From: Listeria rocourtiae FSL F6-920
Lineage (GTDB): Bacteria; Bacillota; Bacilli; Lactobacillales; Listeriaceae
Length of the DNA: 64,000 nucleotides
Direction: 5' to 3'
Assembly: GCF_000525975.1 (NCBI RefSeq)
Contig: NZ_AODK01000024.1
Location: forward strand, 1 to 64,000
In this document: one piece after another, positions 16,816-25,834 of the stretch
Numbering within the stretch: the first letter of the stretch is position 1
Layout of the letters: each line of letters starts with the position of its first letter
The notes under the pieces: generated by a model
What the model saw: the letters and a program-made list of their open reading frames with translations, nothing else
What the model was told of the DNA's origin: nothing
The model's database searches: none
Position numbers and translations under genes: made by a program

Positions 16816-17639
16816 CTATTAGATATCATTTTAATTACTATCCCGCTAGGGTCTTCTACTAAGATACTATAATCAGATGCTTCTTGAAAGGTTATTCCAC
16901 TCTTTGCGAAACGTTCTGCTATTACATTAACTTCCTCCTCTGTCTGAATAGTGTAGAAAGCTAGCCCCGTCTCTAATTCCCCTAGGCTAGGCAAATCTCT
17001 ACCTGCCCAAATATTTGTACCAATATGATGATGATAGTCACCCGCTGCAAAAAATAAGGCTGACGGAATTTCTGTGGTTAGATTAAGTCCTAAGGCAATT
17101 TGATAAAACTTCCGAGTTGCCTCTAAGTCACGAACTTGTAAATGAATGTGTCCTATTTTTGTATCATATGGTGCGCCACTCCATTCCAATTCTGCTCCTG
17201 CCATCAATATCCCATCACCATCGACTTCATTTGTCGCCATGGGAAGATTACCAAATTCATCACGTTGCCACTCACTCATAGGTCGATCCGCGTAAACTTC
17301 AATACCATTGCCATCTGGATCACGGAAATATAGCGCCTCACTATAAATATGGTCTCCCGCGCCATCTATTGGGTAGTTACTTTCCAACAAGTGATGTAAA
17401 AAGCTACCCAACTCCGCCCTATTAGGTAGTAAGAATGCAGTATGATACAAGCCTGTTTTCGCCTGTTTCGGCGTGTTGCCATGCTTTATTTCTATCATTT
17501 CCACAAGCACTCGGCCATCTATGCCTAATGTTATTTGATTCGCCTCATTTGTTATCACTTTCAACCCGATAATTTCTTGATAAAAAGCTGCCAAAGTCTG
17601 TTTATTTCTCGTTCTTAAAACTACTTTTCCAATCTCCAT
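16806..17639 (-). CDS. Two-domain VOC dioxygenase, CatE-like
   Basis: A vicinal-oxygen-chelate protein with two glyoxalase-like modules, the architecture of B. subtilis catechol-2,3-dioxygenase CatE (extradiol ring cleavage of catechol, a detoxification reaction). Module 1 starts IGKVVLRTRNKQTLAAFYQE and includes LYFRDPDGNGIEVYAD; module 2 has GHIHLQVRDLEATRKFYQ with candidate iron ligands His, the DYHHHIGTNIWAG tract and the final VEDPSGIVIKM glutamate-type position. The start at 17639 follows AAAGGATG; length 277 aa. Palindromes in the upstream spacer look like operators of a MarR/DUF24 regulator, the control known for catE. Substrate is inferred. Confidence 0.8.
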   Translation of the reverse strand: MEIGKVVLRTRNKQTLAAFYQEIIGLKVITNEANQITLGIDGRVLVEMIEIKHGNTPKQAKTGLYHTAFLLPNRAELGSFLHHLLESNYPIDGAGDHIYSEALYFRDPDGNGIEVYADRPMSEWQRDEFGNLPMATNEVDGDGILMAGAELEWSGAPYDTKIGHIHLQVRDLEATRKFYQIALGLNLTTEIPSALFFAAGDYHHHIGTNIWAGRDLPSLGELETGLAFYTIQTEEEVNVIAERFAKSGITFQEASDYSILVEDPSGIVIKMISNSKS

Positions 17640-17654
17640 ACAGGTCATCCTTTC

Positions 17655-17677
17655 GTTGTAACTAATAAAATTACAAC
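17655..17677. promoter_or_regulatory. Candidate operator upstream of the CatE-like gene
   Basis: The inverted repeat GTTGTAA / TTACAAC with a 9-base spacer lies 16 bases before the start. It may be an operator. No regulator gene of the expected MarR/DUF24 type is adjacent. Confidence 0.35.
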
Positions 17678-17705
17678 ACAATCGCTCTCAAAAGTCCATT
17701 TTTTT

Positions 17706-17722
17706 GCTTACAATTAGTAAGC
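17706..17722. promoter_or_regulatory. Second palindrome, TTAC-N5-GTAA type
   Basis: GCTTACaattaGTAAGC is a perfect 6-bp palindrome about 70 bases upstream of the CatE-like gene and 3 bases from the 3' end of the Fis-type gene. It resembles DUF24-family (YodB/CatR) operators as I remember them. On the minus strand it is followed by A rather than U residues, so it is not a terminator. Confidence 0.4.
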
Positions 17723-17724
17723 TC

Positions 17725-17955
17725 TCATTTTCGTTTTTCATACCCATTTAACTTTCGATACAATATCGAACGATGCAACCCCAGTTGAGATGCAGCCTTT
17801 GATATATTTCCATTATTACGCTCAATCATTTTTTTGATACAGTGAGCCTCCACCTCAGACAAATACGTTTTTAGGTCAACAAAACTATCTATGCGTTCTT
17901 CATAATACATATCGAGTATAGATGTGGATTTTTGGTTTATTGGTATCTCTTCCAA
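17725..17955 (-). CDS. Orphan Fis-type helix-turn-helix peptide
   Basis: A 76-aa protein consisting essentially of the Fis-type HTH usually found at the C-terminus of sigma-54 activators: LSEVEAHCIKKMIERNNGNI followed by SKAASQLGLHRSILYRKLNG. No AAA+ or sensory domain precedes it in any frame. The start is a TTG with GAGGAGGAG 8 bases upstream. Either a remnant of an NtrC-like activator or a free-standing Fis-like DNA-binding protein. It lies directly upstream of the CatE-like gene on the same strand. Confidence 0.7.
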   Translation of the reverse strand: MEEIPINQKSTSILDMYYEERIDSFVDLKTYLSEVEAHCIKKMIERNNGNISKAASQLGLHRSILYRKLNGYEKRK

Positions 17956-18084
17956 ATTTATTCTCCTCCTCGAAATTGCTCATTAATGAACATATTGTAA
18001 CATAAAAACAACTAAGAAAAAATAAGTAGATTCCCTCTTTTATAAAGAAGATGCACTGAATAAGTTCGGCACACCTCCTTACTG

Positions 18085-18465
18085 CTAAGCCGTAATTTCG
18101 ATTTGATTTCCTTCACTATCTAAAATAACACTCTCATAATAGCCATCCCCAGTCGTTCTTGGACCACTTTCCAGCGTATAGCCGTCATCTTGAAGTTGCT
18201 TCGTTAATATATCCACACGCTCTTTACTACCAACCGAAAAAGCAATATGTGCCCAACCTAACATTGGACTTTCTTTTGTGTCTACAACATCTGTTCGTTG
18301 CATAACTTCAAGCCTTGCACCCGTGGGATAACTAATAAAATAAGACGAAAAACCTTTCATGGCATTTGTATATTTGTCATTGGAAATCCCATTAAAATAG
18401 GTCGTATAAAAGGTTTTAGCTCGCTCAATATCCGCCACCCAAATTGCCACATGTTCTATCTTCAT
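18085..18465 (-). CDS. VOC family (glyoxalase/bleomycin resistance) protein
   Basis: A single-module VOC protein of 126 aa: [20 protein letters not shown], an internal [19 protein letters not shown] strand-helix, and the closing [13 protein letters not shown] with its metal-ligand glutamate. A first-strand histidine (EHVAIW) and HIAFS supply the other ligands. The reaction is not known; relatives include lactoylglutathione lyase-like and antibiotic-binding proteins. It overlaps the upstream membrane-protein gene by 4 bases (ATGA) and so is coupled to it. Confidence 0.85.
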   Translation of the reverse strand: MKIEHVAIWVADIERAKTFYTTYFNGISNDKYTNAMKGFSSYFISYPTGARLEVMQRTDVVDTKESPMLGWAHIAFSVGSKERVDILTKQLQDDGYTLESGPRTTGDGYYESVILDSEGNQIEITA

Positions 18466-19209
18466 TTTACCACTCCTGCTTTCATTGTTTTCTTTGTAAA
18501 CTCAAAATTTTTCATCCATGGTCGTCCTTTTTTCAGCGACCAATAGCCGATAAGAACGAAAACTAGCGAACCGAGAACATCAACTATAATATCTCCCATC
18601 GTATCTGCCAGTGCTACGCGCCCGACAAGCGGTGTACCATTTGACATAGCATAGCGTTGCATATTTAGGTTCATCAAGCCATCGAATGTGTATTCGTAGA
18701 TTTCCCAAAAAGCGCCTAAAGTAACAGCAAAGCAGAATGCAAATACAGAAATGAAACCAGGCTTCATTTGCATGACGACGTGCTTGTCATTATTTAGTAA
18801 GTTGACAAACGAAAAGCCTATAGCTCCAAGCATCGCACCACTAAATGTATGCAAAATTTTATCCCAATGCGGAACTGTGGAATAGAATTTTTGGACAGTT
18901 CCTAAGTAAATAGATGCGTATAAAAAAGACAAGGAATAAAATATACACAAGACCTGGTATCTCAAATTTAAAACGGTGAGATAAAATTGTTGGTAAAAGT
19001 AAAATAATAACTCCTAAAACACACTCAAACAACAGAAAAATATAATCGCTACGAAGCGTCACTTTTGGCTCACCCGGCGTTTGCTCTATCGGCGCCAAGA
19101 AAATTTGAATCGTGATAAAAACCATCGAAATCCCCATTGAGACGAAAATAAAGATTGCAATCCATTGCGCGATACTAACTCCTTTTAATTTTTTGAACAT
19201 CGTTTTCAT
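18462..19209 (-). pseudogene. DUF2238-like membrane protein, frameshifted in an A6/T6 run
   Basis: The two halves form one polytopic membrane protein: three helices in the first part (about 12-35, 52-72 and 82-100) and four in the second. The second half has DKILHTFSGAMLGAIGF, FWEIYEYTFDGL and ALADTMGDIIVDVLGSL, a pattern of His, Glu and Asp like that of the DUF2238/YjdF family. The frames meet at a six-base run (18922-18927); removing one base joins them as FLVFLYASIYLGTVQKFY and gives 248 aa. The ATG at 19209 has AAGGAG 7 bases upstream. Function unknown. Confidence 0.7.
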
Positions 19210-19248
19210 CTCCAATCTCCTTATCTAATACAATAATTATAGCAGAGT

Positions 19249-20134
19249 TTAGCAATATTCTCCTATTTCACCAACTAAAACAGCCGTTCCAGTGACTTCA
19301 ATTGCATAACCTGCATCTAGCCGTTCCACATGAACCACTACTTTGCCATCACGACCAACTTCCATTCCTTGTTCCACAATAATTTCAAAAGATTTATCGA
19401 TATTATCCGTCATATACTCCGCGTAATAAGCTCCCATAACTCCTGATGCCGTTCCAGTCACTGGGTCTTCAATAGTTCCCGAATAAGGGGATGAGAAATG
19501 CCTGGCATGCATCGTTGCGCTATAATCAAATGTTTCCACACAAAAAGGATGAACAGAAGCATGTGGCATCTCTTGAAGGATAGCAGGAAATCTATCATTA
19601 TTTGGATTCATTTTCGCAAAACTCGCTAATTTTTTTATAGGTACGAGCAATGTCCATGTTCCGGTACTACCATACATAATCGGCCACTCTTCCGCCAAAT
19701 CAGCTTCTACTAAGCCAATGGATTTTGCTAAATCAGCCCGCGAACCCAAGAAAGCCTCAAAAACTGGCATTGCCTGTTGCATCGTCATCCAAACCCTTCC
19801 GTGTTCAGAACGGCCCAGTTTCACATTCAAAATACCCACTTTAGTCTCTACCCGAATTTCACCTTTTTCATTCAAAAAATCGTGATCTATCAAAGCATGA
19901 ATTGCCGCCATTGTTCCATGACCGCAAAGATTCATCTCATGTCCTGGCGTAAAATAGCGCAACTGAATATCTGCCACTTCTGATTTCATTGCAAATGCTG
20001 TCTCATTAAATCCTATCTTTTCCGCTATTCCCTGCATTTTTTTCTGTCGTTAAAGCATCTGCCTCTATCACAACCCCTGCTGGATTCCCTTTTCCCGGAA
20101 TATTACTAAATGCATCATAGTGATATATTCTCAC
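19249..20134 (-). pseudogene. PhzF family isomerase, frameshifted in a T7 run
   Basis: PhzF-fold enzymes (diaminopimelate epimerase-like) catalyse isomerisations without cofactor; most bacterial members have no known substrate. The main part carries FNETAFA with the family's catalytic glutamate, GHEMNLCGHGTMAA and TIEDPVTGTASGVMGAY. The first 32 residues lie in another frame: GTG at 20134 gives MRIYHYDAFSNIPGKGNPAG, the standard PhzF N-terminus. The break is the run at 20037-20043; with six bases the two parts join as LTTEKMQGIAEKIGF (294 aa). Confidence 0.82.
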
Positions 20135-20256
20135 CTTCCTCAACTCCCTTATTCAAATTATATCATTTATTTCCCAGGAAATAATCTTAAATCGTCAAAC
20201 TAGCGTCACATAAGCATGCTATAGTTAGCTTCGAACAAACCTAAGGAGGAGAAAAT

Positions 20257-22585
20257 ATGAAAAAAATGATAATAGCGGGCTTGGCATTGTTTCTCATAAT
20301 TAGTACAGCATGCTCACACAATTCAAATGCCGAAACATCTTCACAAATCGATAAGGAGAACAATAAGCGCATCGAATACGCTCAAGGTGATTTCACATAT
20401 GAAGCAATTCCTGAAACATTCGCACTAAAAGTAACGAAGGATGGCACAACCGAAACCATTGCGGAACCCCAAAAAAAGCGTACCGTAACTAACCTTAAAA
20501 AAACAGCTACTGAAACTAGTTGGGACTATCCTGATGATCAACTTCATATCACTATCAAAAAAGAAGCTAAATCATTAGCTGTATCCATTCATTCAACTAA
20601 TCCAAAAACCTCCCACTTCGAATGGCCACGGGTGGATGCTCCAAATTATACGCTACCAATCTCAGAAGGAAAACAGATTCCCAAAAATGATTCCGCATGG
20701 AAAAAGTATTTTTCCACAGACGGCGAACAAACCATGAATGAGTATTTTTCCATGAAATTCTTCACTTTAAATAAAGAAAAATTCGCTGTATCTTATGTTA
20801 TGCCAGACACATATAATAACGATATTCTATTTCAAACAGATCCTGGTATTCAGTTTAGCATCAATCATACATTTTCATCTGTCAACAAAGAAAAAGATTA
20901 CAAGTATCAGATTTTCATCACAGACAATAACCCAGTTGCAATCGCTAAAAACTATCAAAATTATATCAAAGACCATCATCAATTCACCACATTAGCTGAA
21001 AAAGAAAAAACAAAATCCCGAGATAAAAAAACTATATGGTGCACCTCATGCCTATCTTTGGAACAGTCGGGTTTTAACTGAGGCAGATGTGCATTGGAAT
21101 AAGCTTCAAACATCAATCAACAACCCTATGTTCGATTGGATGGGAACGTTACTTGATAAATACGGAGAGGACGGTTCAGCTGAGTACCGAACAGTCTTGG
21201 ATAACATTAAAAATGGTGAAATGTATCAATACGAGAAAAATATGATACTCAATGCTTTTCAATACACCTTACAAATGCCTCAACTTTATAATCCTGACAT
21301 ATTCAAAAATCCAGACGTTACTGCAAAAAAATATATCGACAAAGGTATTAAAAACCTGAATGAGCAGGAACTGTATGATTTGAACAAACATCTAATTGGT
21401 AGCCATATTCAGGGCTTGACTACACCTATCAATGATTGGGGGCAATCCAACTCTACAGCGATTATCAAGGAGATGGAACAAGCTGGTATTAAAAATGCTT
21501 GGATTGGTCTTCCTAATTGGGTGAATGGTCTAATGAACCCCCTTTCTGTAGATGCGGCAGCTGCGGCTGGTTATCTAGTAGGACCGTATGATTCCTATCA
21601 ATCGATTCAGCAGGATGCCAGTATTGATTGGAATACCGCTTCTTTTCCGGATCCAACACTTTATGAAGAAGCAACTGTCGAAAATGAACAAGGCGATAAG
21701 CTCACAGGTTTTCTGGGCAAAGGACGCAAATTAAACCCAACGCTCGTTTTCAATGCCGTTAAAACACGTGTAGATGGTATTTTGGCAGAAGGAATTGGTT
21801 TTAATTCTTGGTTTATGGACGTTGATGCGGCCGGTGAGCTCCATGATGACTTCGCAAAAGCACATCCTACAACACAAAAAGAAGATGCGGCAGCTCGGAT
21901 GAAACGCCTTGATTACTTGAATAAAAAAGGACTCGTTATCGGCTCTGAGGGTGGAAATGATTACGCTGCCTCACACATTGCTTTTGCCCATGGATTGGAA
22001 ACACCCGTTATTAAATGGGATGACCCTGATATGCGTGAGAACGAGGATAGCCCATACTTTGTCGGAAAATATGGTTCGATGGATGGCAAAGCACCAACGC
22101 GATATAGCAAAATTGTTCCTATCAAAGATGAATATAAGCCAATTTATACAAGTCCTGTATACTCCATCCCTCTTTTCAAGTTAGTTTATAATCGTTCAGT
22201 CATCACAACACACCATTGGGAATGGGATAGTTATAAGATTAAAAATCAGTCTGGTGAGCGCCGTCTAAAGGAATATTTATACAATACGCCGCCACTGTTC
22301 CACCTTGACGAAGATACTTGGAAACTACATCAAGATGATATTAGCGCTAATATGAAAAACTGGACCCCTTTCCAGCAGGAAGCTCTGAAACACGAGATGA
22401 CTAACTTCCAAACACTTGATTCCGATCGCCTTGTTCAAAAAACAGAGTTCGGATCTAAATTGCAAGTTATCGCTAATTTTTCAAATAAGAATTTTTCACT
22501 AGAGAAAAATAGCGTCCCAGCTCATACTGCCTTGATTATCAATGATGGTAAGATAACAAAGATTAGCACTGATAATCTAAACTAA
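20257..22585 (+). pseudogene. Lipoprotein, putative glycoside hydrolase (GH101-like), frameshifted in an A7 run
   Basis: A lipoprotein signal (FLIISTAC, Cys19) is followed by an N-terminal beta-rich region (about 40-250) and a probable TIM-barrel. The middle carries GIGFNSWFMDVDAAGELHDD, KKGLVIGSEGGNDYAAS and VITTHHWEWDS, rich in the acidic and aromatic residues of a sugar-binding cleft; the overall look recalls GH101-like endo-alpha-N-acetylgalactosaminidases, but this is tentative. The frame breaks at A7 (21025-21031); with A6 it reads KLYGAPHAYLWNSRVL and gives 775 aa. The start follows AAGGAGGAG. A perfect terminator follows. Surface or host glycan degradation is an inference. Confidence 0.65.
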
Positions 22586-22590
22586 AACGC

Positions 22591-22642
22591 TATAGCCCAC
22601 ATCTATCAAGTTACTCTTTCTTTGATAGATGTGGGCTATTTT
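22591..22642. terminator. Bidirectional terminator
   Basis: A perfect 18-bp stem (ATAGCCCACATCTATCAA and its inverse) with a 13-base loop is followed by TTTT. It serves the glycoside hydrolase gene and the convergent rgg gene. Confidence 0.92.
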
Positions 22643-23567
22643 AAAGTTCAAATTTCATTTGAATCTTTTTTAATTTTTCATACTTACCTTTCACTTTAGA
22701 AATTTCTTCCGAGCTCACAAAAATCGCTAATTCAGCCATTACTTCCTCAACCTTCTCTGGGTTAGATACTAAACAGATAATTTGTAACACCTCTTTTAAA
22801 TAGTAATTGTATAAATACTTTTTTCTAGAAATATAGCAACATATAGCTTTGTAAAAATAAATATCACACACCAAATCAGGGCGTTTCTTACTAGCACAAA
22901 GTTCCTTACCAAATTGGAGAACTTTCATCGCTTTTTCTATATCCTCATTTCTAATTAAAAGATAGCTGTAATTTACCAGCACTGATACTTGTAATTCTGC
23001 AGTTTCATACAAAGCTTCATACATCTCCAATTCTTTAATACTCCTCTTAACCATCTCTTCTGTAATGTCTAAATCAAATAGAAATAAAATGTTTTTTAAG
23101 AGTATAATTTCCAAATAATAAAGATGATCCTGTTTGGATAAGCGCTCCCAAATCTGCTTCACATGCTGTTTGGCTTTTTGTACTTGCTGATTTTTCAGAA
23201 AAACTAATCCTTCACAAATAGTATGAATATCCCTTATCAATACATCATTTTCAGTCATTAGATATTTCGTACATCTTCTTTCAATTCCTCTAATCACAAA
23301 TAAACTAGTATTATATGATACTTTTTTAAAATCTTTAATTATCAATTCTCTATCTTTCAGACTATAGGAATCGTGCAAAAAAAAAAACTCATCATAACCT
23401 AAATTCAAACGTTGCAGTATCGATTGAAATTTAATAAAGCTAGGCATTACCTCACCCCTTTCAACCTTTACGTATAGCGACCTTGATAATTCATCCCCGG
23501 CTACATACTTCTGTGTTAAGCACTTGTTCTCTCTAATCATCTTGAATGTACCTCCATAATGTCTCAT
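22641..23567 (-). CDS. Rgg/GadR/MutR family regulator
   Basis: A 308-aa regulator with an N-terminal Xre-type HTH (about 5-60: YGGTFKMIRENKCLTQKYVA, then LSRSLYVKVERGEVMPSF) and a C-terminal helical-repeat domain typical of Rgg proteins, which in streptococci and relatives bind short hydrophobic peptide pheromones. AAGGAGGAT lies 5 bases before the ATG. An 11-base T-run coding FFFL (DEFFFLHDS) is in frame. It is divergent from the 85-aa gene and the Ntn hydrolase gene across 232 AT-rich bases, the arrangement of an Rgg with its target operon. Confidence 0.85.
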   Translation of the reverse strand: MRHYGGTFKMIRENKCLTQKYVAGDELSRSLYVKVERGEVMPSFIKFQSILQRLNLGYDEFFFLHDSYSLKDRELIIKDFKKVSYNTSLFVIRGIERRCTKYLMTENDVLIRDIHTICEGLVFLKNQQVQKAKQHVKQIWERLSKQDHLYYLEIILLKNILFLFDLDITEEMVKRSIKELEMYEALYETAELQVSVLVNYSYLLIRNEDIEKAMKVLQFGKELCASKKRPDLVCDIYFYKAICCYISRKKYLYNYYLKEVLQIICLVSNPEKVEEVMAELAIFVSSEEISKVKGKYEKLKKIQMKFEL

Positions 23568-23799
23568 TCCATCCTCCTTAAAAAGAAATAAAAATTACTT
23601 ACTCTAAATATTCTCGTAAAAAATAGCACTATATTCGATTAGAAACCTAAATATCTCATGAACACGTATCTATTTTATTATAGTTCATCACCATGCTTAT
23701 AACAAAGAAAGTTCATATATTATACATTTTGATAAAGATAAATTTTAAGATGTTAAACTAAAGGGAATCAGATAGAGTAAATAAAGGAGGCATTATGAG

Positions 23800-24057
23800 A
23801 TGTACACAAATACAGTCAAAGAAAAGTTATGCGCTTTATCACTATTAAAACACTTAGAAATAAGAAGTTTATCTTTACAAGAGGCCAAAGCGTGTCGTTA
23901 TCATCACCTCGATATTTATACCATTAATCTTATCACCTACGTCTTAGATATACTTGTGATGTATGGCATGATATTCTCGCAAATTGATCATACAGATGTA
24001 CTTTACTATATAACACCCCAAGGAAGCCGACTGCTCTCAAAACTAGATAACGAATAG
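23800..24057 (+). CDS. Small protein, probably winged-helix-like, unknown function
   Basis: An 85-aa protein predicted mainly helical with a possible beta hairpin near the end (YYITPQGSRLLSKLDN). That ending is reminiscent of the wing and last helix of PadR/MarR-like domains, where 'Y-x-I/L-T-x-x-G' is common. I do not recognise the family. A strong AAAGGAGG ribosome site precedes it and the Ntn hydrolase gene follows after 23 bases, so they are one operon opposite rgg. Confidence 0.6.
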   Translation: MYTNTVKEKLCALSLLKHLEIRSLSLQEAKACRYHHLDIYTINLITYVLDILVMYGMIFSQIDHTDVLYYITPQGSRLLSKLDNE

Positions 24058-24080
24058 ATTATTTACGAGGAGGAATAAAT

Positions 24081-25052
24081 ATGTGTACTAGTTTTATTGT
24101 AAAGACAACTAATTCAAATTCTTTCTTATCCAGAACGATGGACTTTGGTTTTGATCTTAGCGTGATGCCCAGCCTTTGCCCTAGAAAATATATTTGGTAC
24201 TCAGATGTTGATAGCAGTGTTTATATTGGAAATTACTCATTTGTTGGAGCTGGAAAAAAACTAGATAAATATCTGTATGTTGACGGCGTTAACGAGCACG
24301 GCTTAGGTTGTACAGCTTTATACTCTCAAGTGAAGAGCAGCTATTCTACAGAAGAACTTGAAAATCATGTAAATATTGCTCCCCATGAGTTAGTCTTATG
24401 GATTCTCTCTACTTGTAAAGATATCCCAATGTTTGAAGAATTATCACCTTATTTGAACATCTTAGGTACAGATATTGGTCTGCTCGACATTTCTGCCCCA
24501 CTGCAATGGATGCTTGCTGATACTAATGGAAAATGCGTTGCGGTGACTGTTGAGGATGGTTACTTGAACATTAAAGAAAATCCAGCCAAAATTCTAACAG
24601 AAACAGCCGCTTTAGATCAGCACATTGGAAAGTTAAAAAAAAAGAGCCGTAGAAGCTCCCATGCTTCTTCCACTTTAAATAAATTTTGGGGATTTTTTGT
24701 TGAGCTTTTTTCAAAGAAAAATATATTTCCCATTGGCCATCATTGCGCAGATCGATTTATGAAGATTGGTCATTTGAAACAGTCATTACCATCTATGATG
24801 AATGAGACAGACGCTATCCAATCTATACGTCACCTCCTCAGCCATGTTAATATCTCAAAAGAAGCCGCAAACGATGACTGTTACACCCAGTATAGCGCTA
24901 TTATGTGTTTAGATACGATGTGTTACTACTTCACACCAATCCACAGCCACTCCGTTTACAAGCTAAGGCTAAAGTCCGCTGATTTAGGAAATAAAAGAGC
25001 TATAACAAGCTACCAGGTTGCGAAAACCTTAAGAATTCATCCACTAAATTAG
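24081..25052 (+). CDS. Linear amide C-N hydrolase (choloylglycine hydrolase family), atypical
   Basis: An Ntn hydrolase of 323 aa related to bile salt hydrolases and penicillin V acylases, which cleave amide bonds with an N-terminal cysteine exposed by removal of Met1. Cys2, Arg18 and Asp21 occupy the canonical places (MCTS, SRTMDF), Asn71 is in DGVNEHGLG, and Arg225 is in CADRF. The oxyanion asparagine of the usual LTN motif is replaced: the sequence reads ILTETAALD. A basic insert (KKKSRRSSHASS, about 187-198) is also unusual. Substrate cannot be named: bile salts, N-acyl compounds or peptides are possible. It follows the 85-aa gene with its own GAGGAGG site. Confidence 0.85.
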   Translation: MCTSFIVKTTNSNSFLSRTMDFGFDLSVMPSLCPRKYIWYSDVDSSVYIGNYSFVGAGKKLDKYLYVDGVNEHGLGCTALYSQVKSSYSTEELENHVNIAPHELVLWILSTCKDIPMFEELSPYLNILGTDIGLLDISAPLQWMLADTNGKCVAVTVEDGYLNIKENPAKILTETAALDQHIGKLKKKSRRSSHASSTLNKFWGFFVELFSKKNIFPIGHHCADRFMKIGHLKQSLPSMMNETDAIQSIRHLLSHVNISKEAANDDCYTQYSAIMCLDTMCYYFTPIHSHSVYKLRLKSADLGNKRAITSYQVAKTLRIHPLN

Positions 25053-25058
25053 CTAAAT

Positions 25059-25091
25059 AAAAAGCTAGGAACAATAGCTCCTAGCTTTTTA
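25059..25091 (+). terminator. Terminator after the Ntn hydrolase gene
   Basis: A perfect stem (AAAAAGCTAGGA / TCCTAGCTTTTT) with an 8-base loop; works in both directions. Confidence 0.9.
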
Positions 25092-25101
25092 TCAATCTGA
25101 T

Positions 25102-25401
25102 TTATTTATCCATCTCTTCTTGTAACTCTCTTTGTCTTTCTTTAAACATGTCAATTGTTTTCTGTAGTTTCTGTTGCTGTTCCTCTGTTTGTGCTCGCAT
25201 ATTATCGATAATCACTTGAAACGCTTCAGAACATTCTGCCCATACATCTTTCTCGCCATCTTTTAATGCATCCCGTGATTGCATATAAATAGCACCATCC
25301 TTTGTTTTCATTTTTCTATATCTACCTTGCCTTACAATTATAGCAAAAATAGCGTGTATTAGCCAAGAAAAAATTGTGAATAACATAAATATTTCCATCA
25401 T
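25102..25401 (-). CDS. Small membrane-anchored coiled-coil protein
   Basis: A 99-aa protein with an N-terminal transmembrane helix (about 3-24, FMLFTIFSWLIHAIFAIIV), a basic stop-transfer segment (RQGRYRKMKTK), and a long amphipathic helix to the end (TEEQQQKLQKTIDMFKERQR). Family not recognised. No clear ribosome site precedes the tandem ATGs at 25401, so the start is unsure. It ends close to the terminator of the convergent hydrolase gene. Confidence 0.6.
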   Translation of the reverse strand: MMEIFMLFTIFSWLIHAIFAIIVRQGRYRKMKTKDGAIYMQSRDALKDGEKDVWAECSEAFQVIIDNMRAQTEEQQQKLQKTIDMFKERQRELQEEMDK

Positions 25402-25446
25402 GAATGGTATGCATTTATATCAGACTACAAAATTGGAGTGAACAAT

Positions 25447-25527
25447 ATGAAAGCATTGATTCAAACATTATTAGTCTTAGTTTTTGGCACCTCTCTTCCT
25501 TATCAATTATTAATTCGAAAGGTGTGA
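25447..25527 (+). CDS. 26-aa hydrophobic peptide ORF (candidate signal peptide)
   Basis: The frame MKALIQTLLVLVFGTSLPYQ is followed by six residues ending in a basic tail (LLIRKV). It has a Lys near the start, a hydrophobic core and GGAGTG 6 bases upstream. This is the build of short secreted peptides, including precursors of Rgg pheromones, and an rgg gene lies 1.9 kb away. It may equally be a chance frame in AT-rich DNA. It is divergent from the membrane coiled-coil gene. Confidence 0.3.
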   Translation: MKALIQTLLVLVFGTSLPYQLLIRKV

Positions 25528-25541
25528 TTTGTATAACACAT

Positions 25542-25754
25542 ATGATTCGGAATCTTATGAACAGCCTTATTATTGATGAAGTAAGTACGCAGAAACTTCC
25601 CTCTAAGTGCCCATTGATAATAAAAATAGATACCCTATTAACAGGCGATGACACCACAATAATCCTCTCAACTTTAAGTAAACCACAGATGTACCGCATT
25701 CATTTTTTGGTTTATATCCCTCAAGTCTATCATTCTATCTACACTAATAGTTAA
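25542..25754 (+). CDS. Hypothetical 70-aa ORF
   Basis: An open frame of 70 codons starting MIRNLMNSLIIDEVSTQKLP, without a recognised domain and with only a distant GGTG as ribosome site. It lies between the 26-aa frame and a strong bidirectional terminator. The opposite strand also has an open frame here, so coding is unproven. Confidence 0.25.
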   Translation: MIRNLMNSLIIDEVSTQKLPSKCPLIIKIDTLLTGDDTTIILSTLSKPQMYRIHFLVYIPQVYHSIYTNS

Positions 25755-25778
25755 TAAATTTTTTAGCTATACAGCTTA

Positions 25779-25830
25779 AAAAGAGCCTGTTCCTAGCACT
25801 ATTGATGGCACTAATGAACAAGCTCTTTTA
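25779..25830. terminator. Bidirectional terminator upstream of the yjeM 3' end
   Basis: The stem AAAAGAGCcTGTTC / GAACaAGCTCTTTT with a 22-base loop has A/T tracts on both sides. It ends transcription of yjeM on the minus strand. Confidence 0.8.
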
Positions 25831-25834
25831 ATTG

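Noticed and set aside
23658-23702. 14-codon frame in the rgg spacer
   Set aside because: No ribosome site and too short to judge; composition fits chance.
25415-25699. Minus-strand open frame of 94 codons
   Set aside because: It is antisense to two small plus-strand frames, one of which has a good ribosome site; no start signal of its own.
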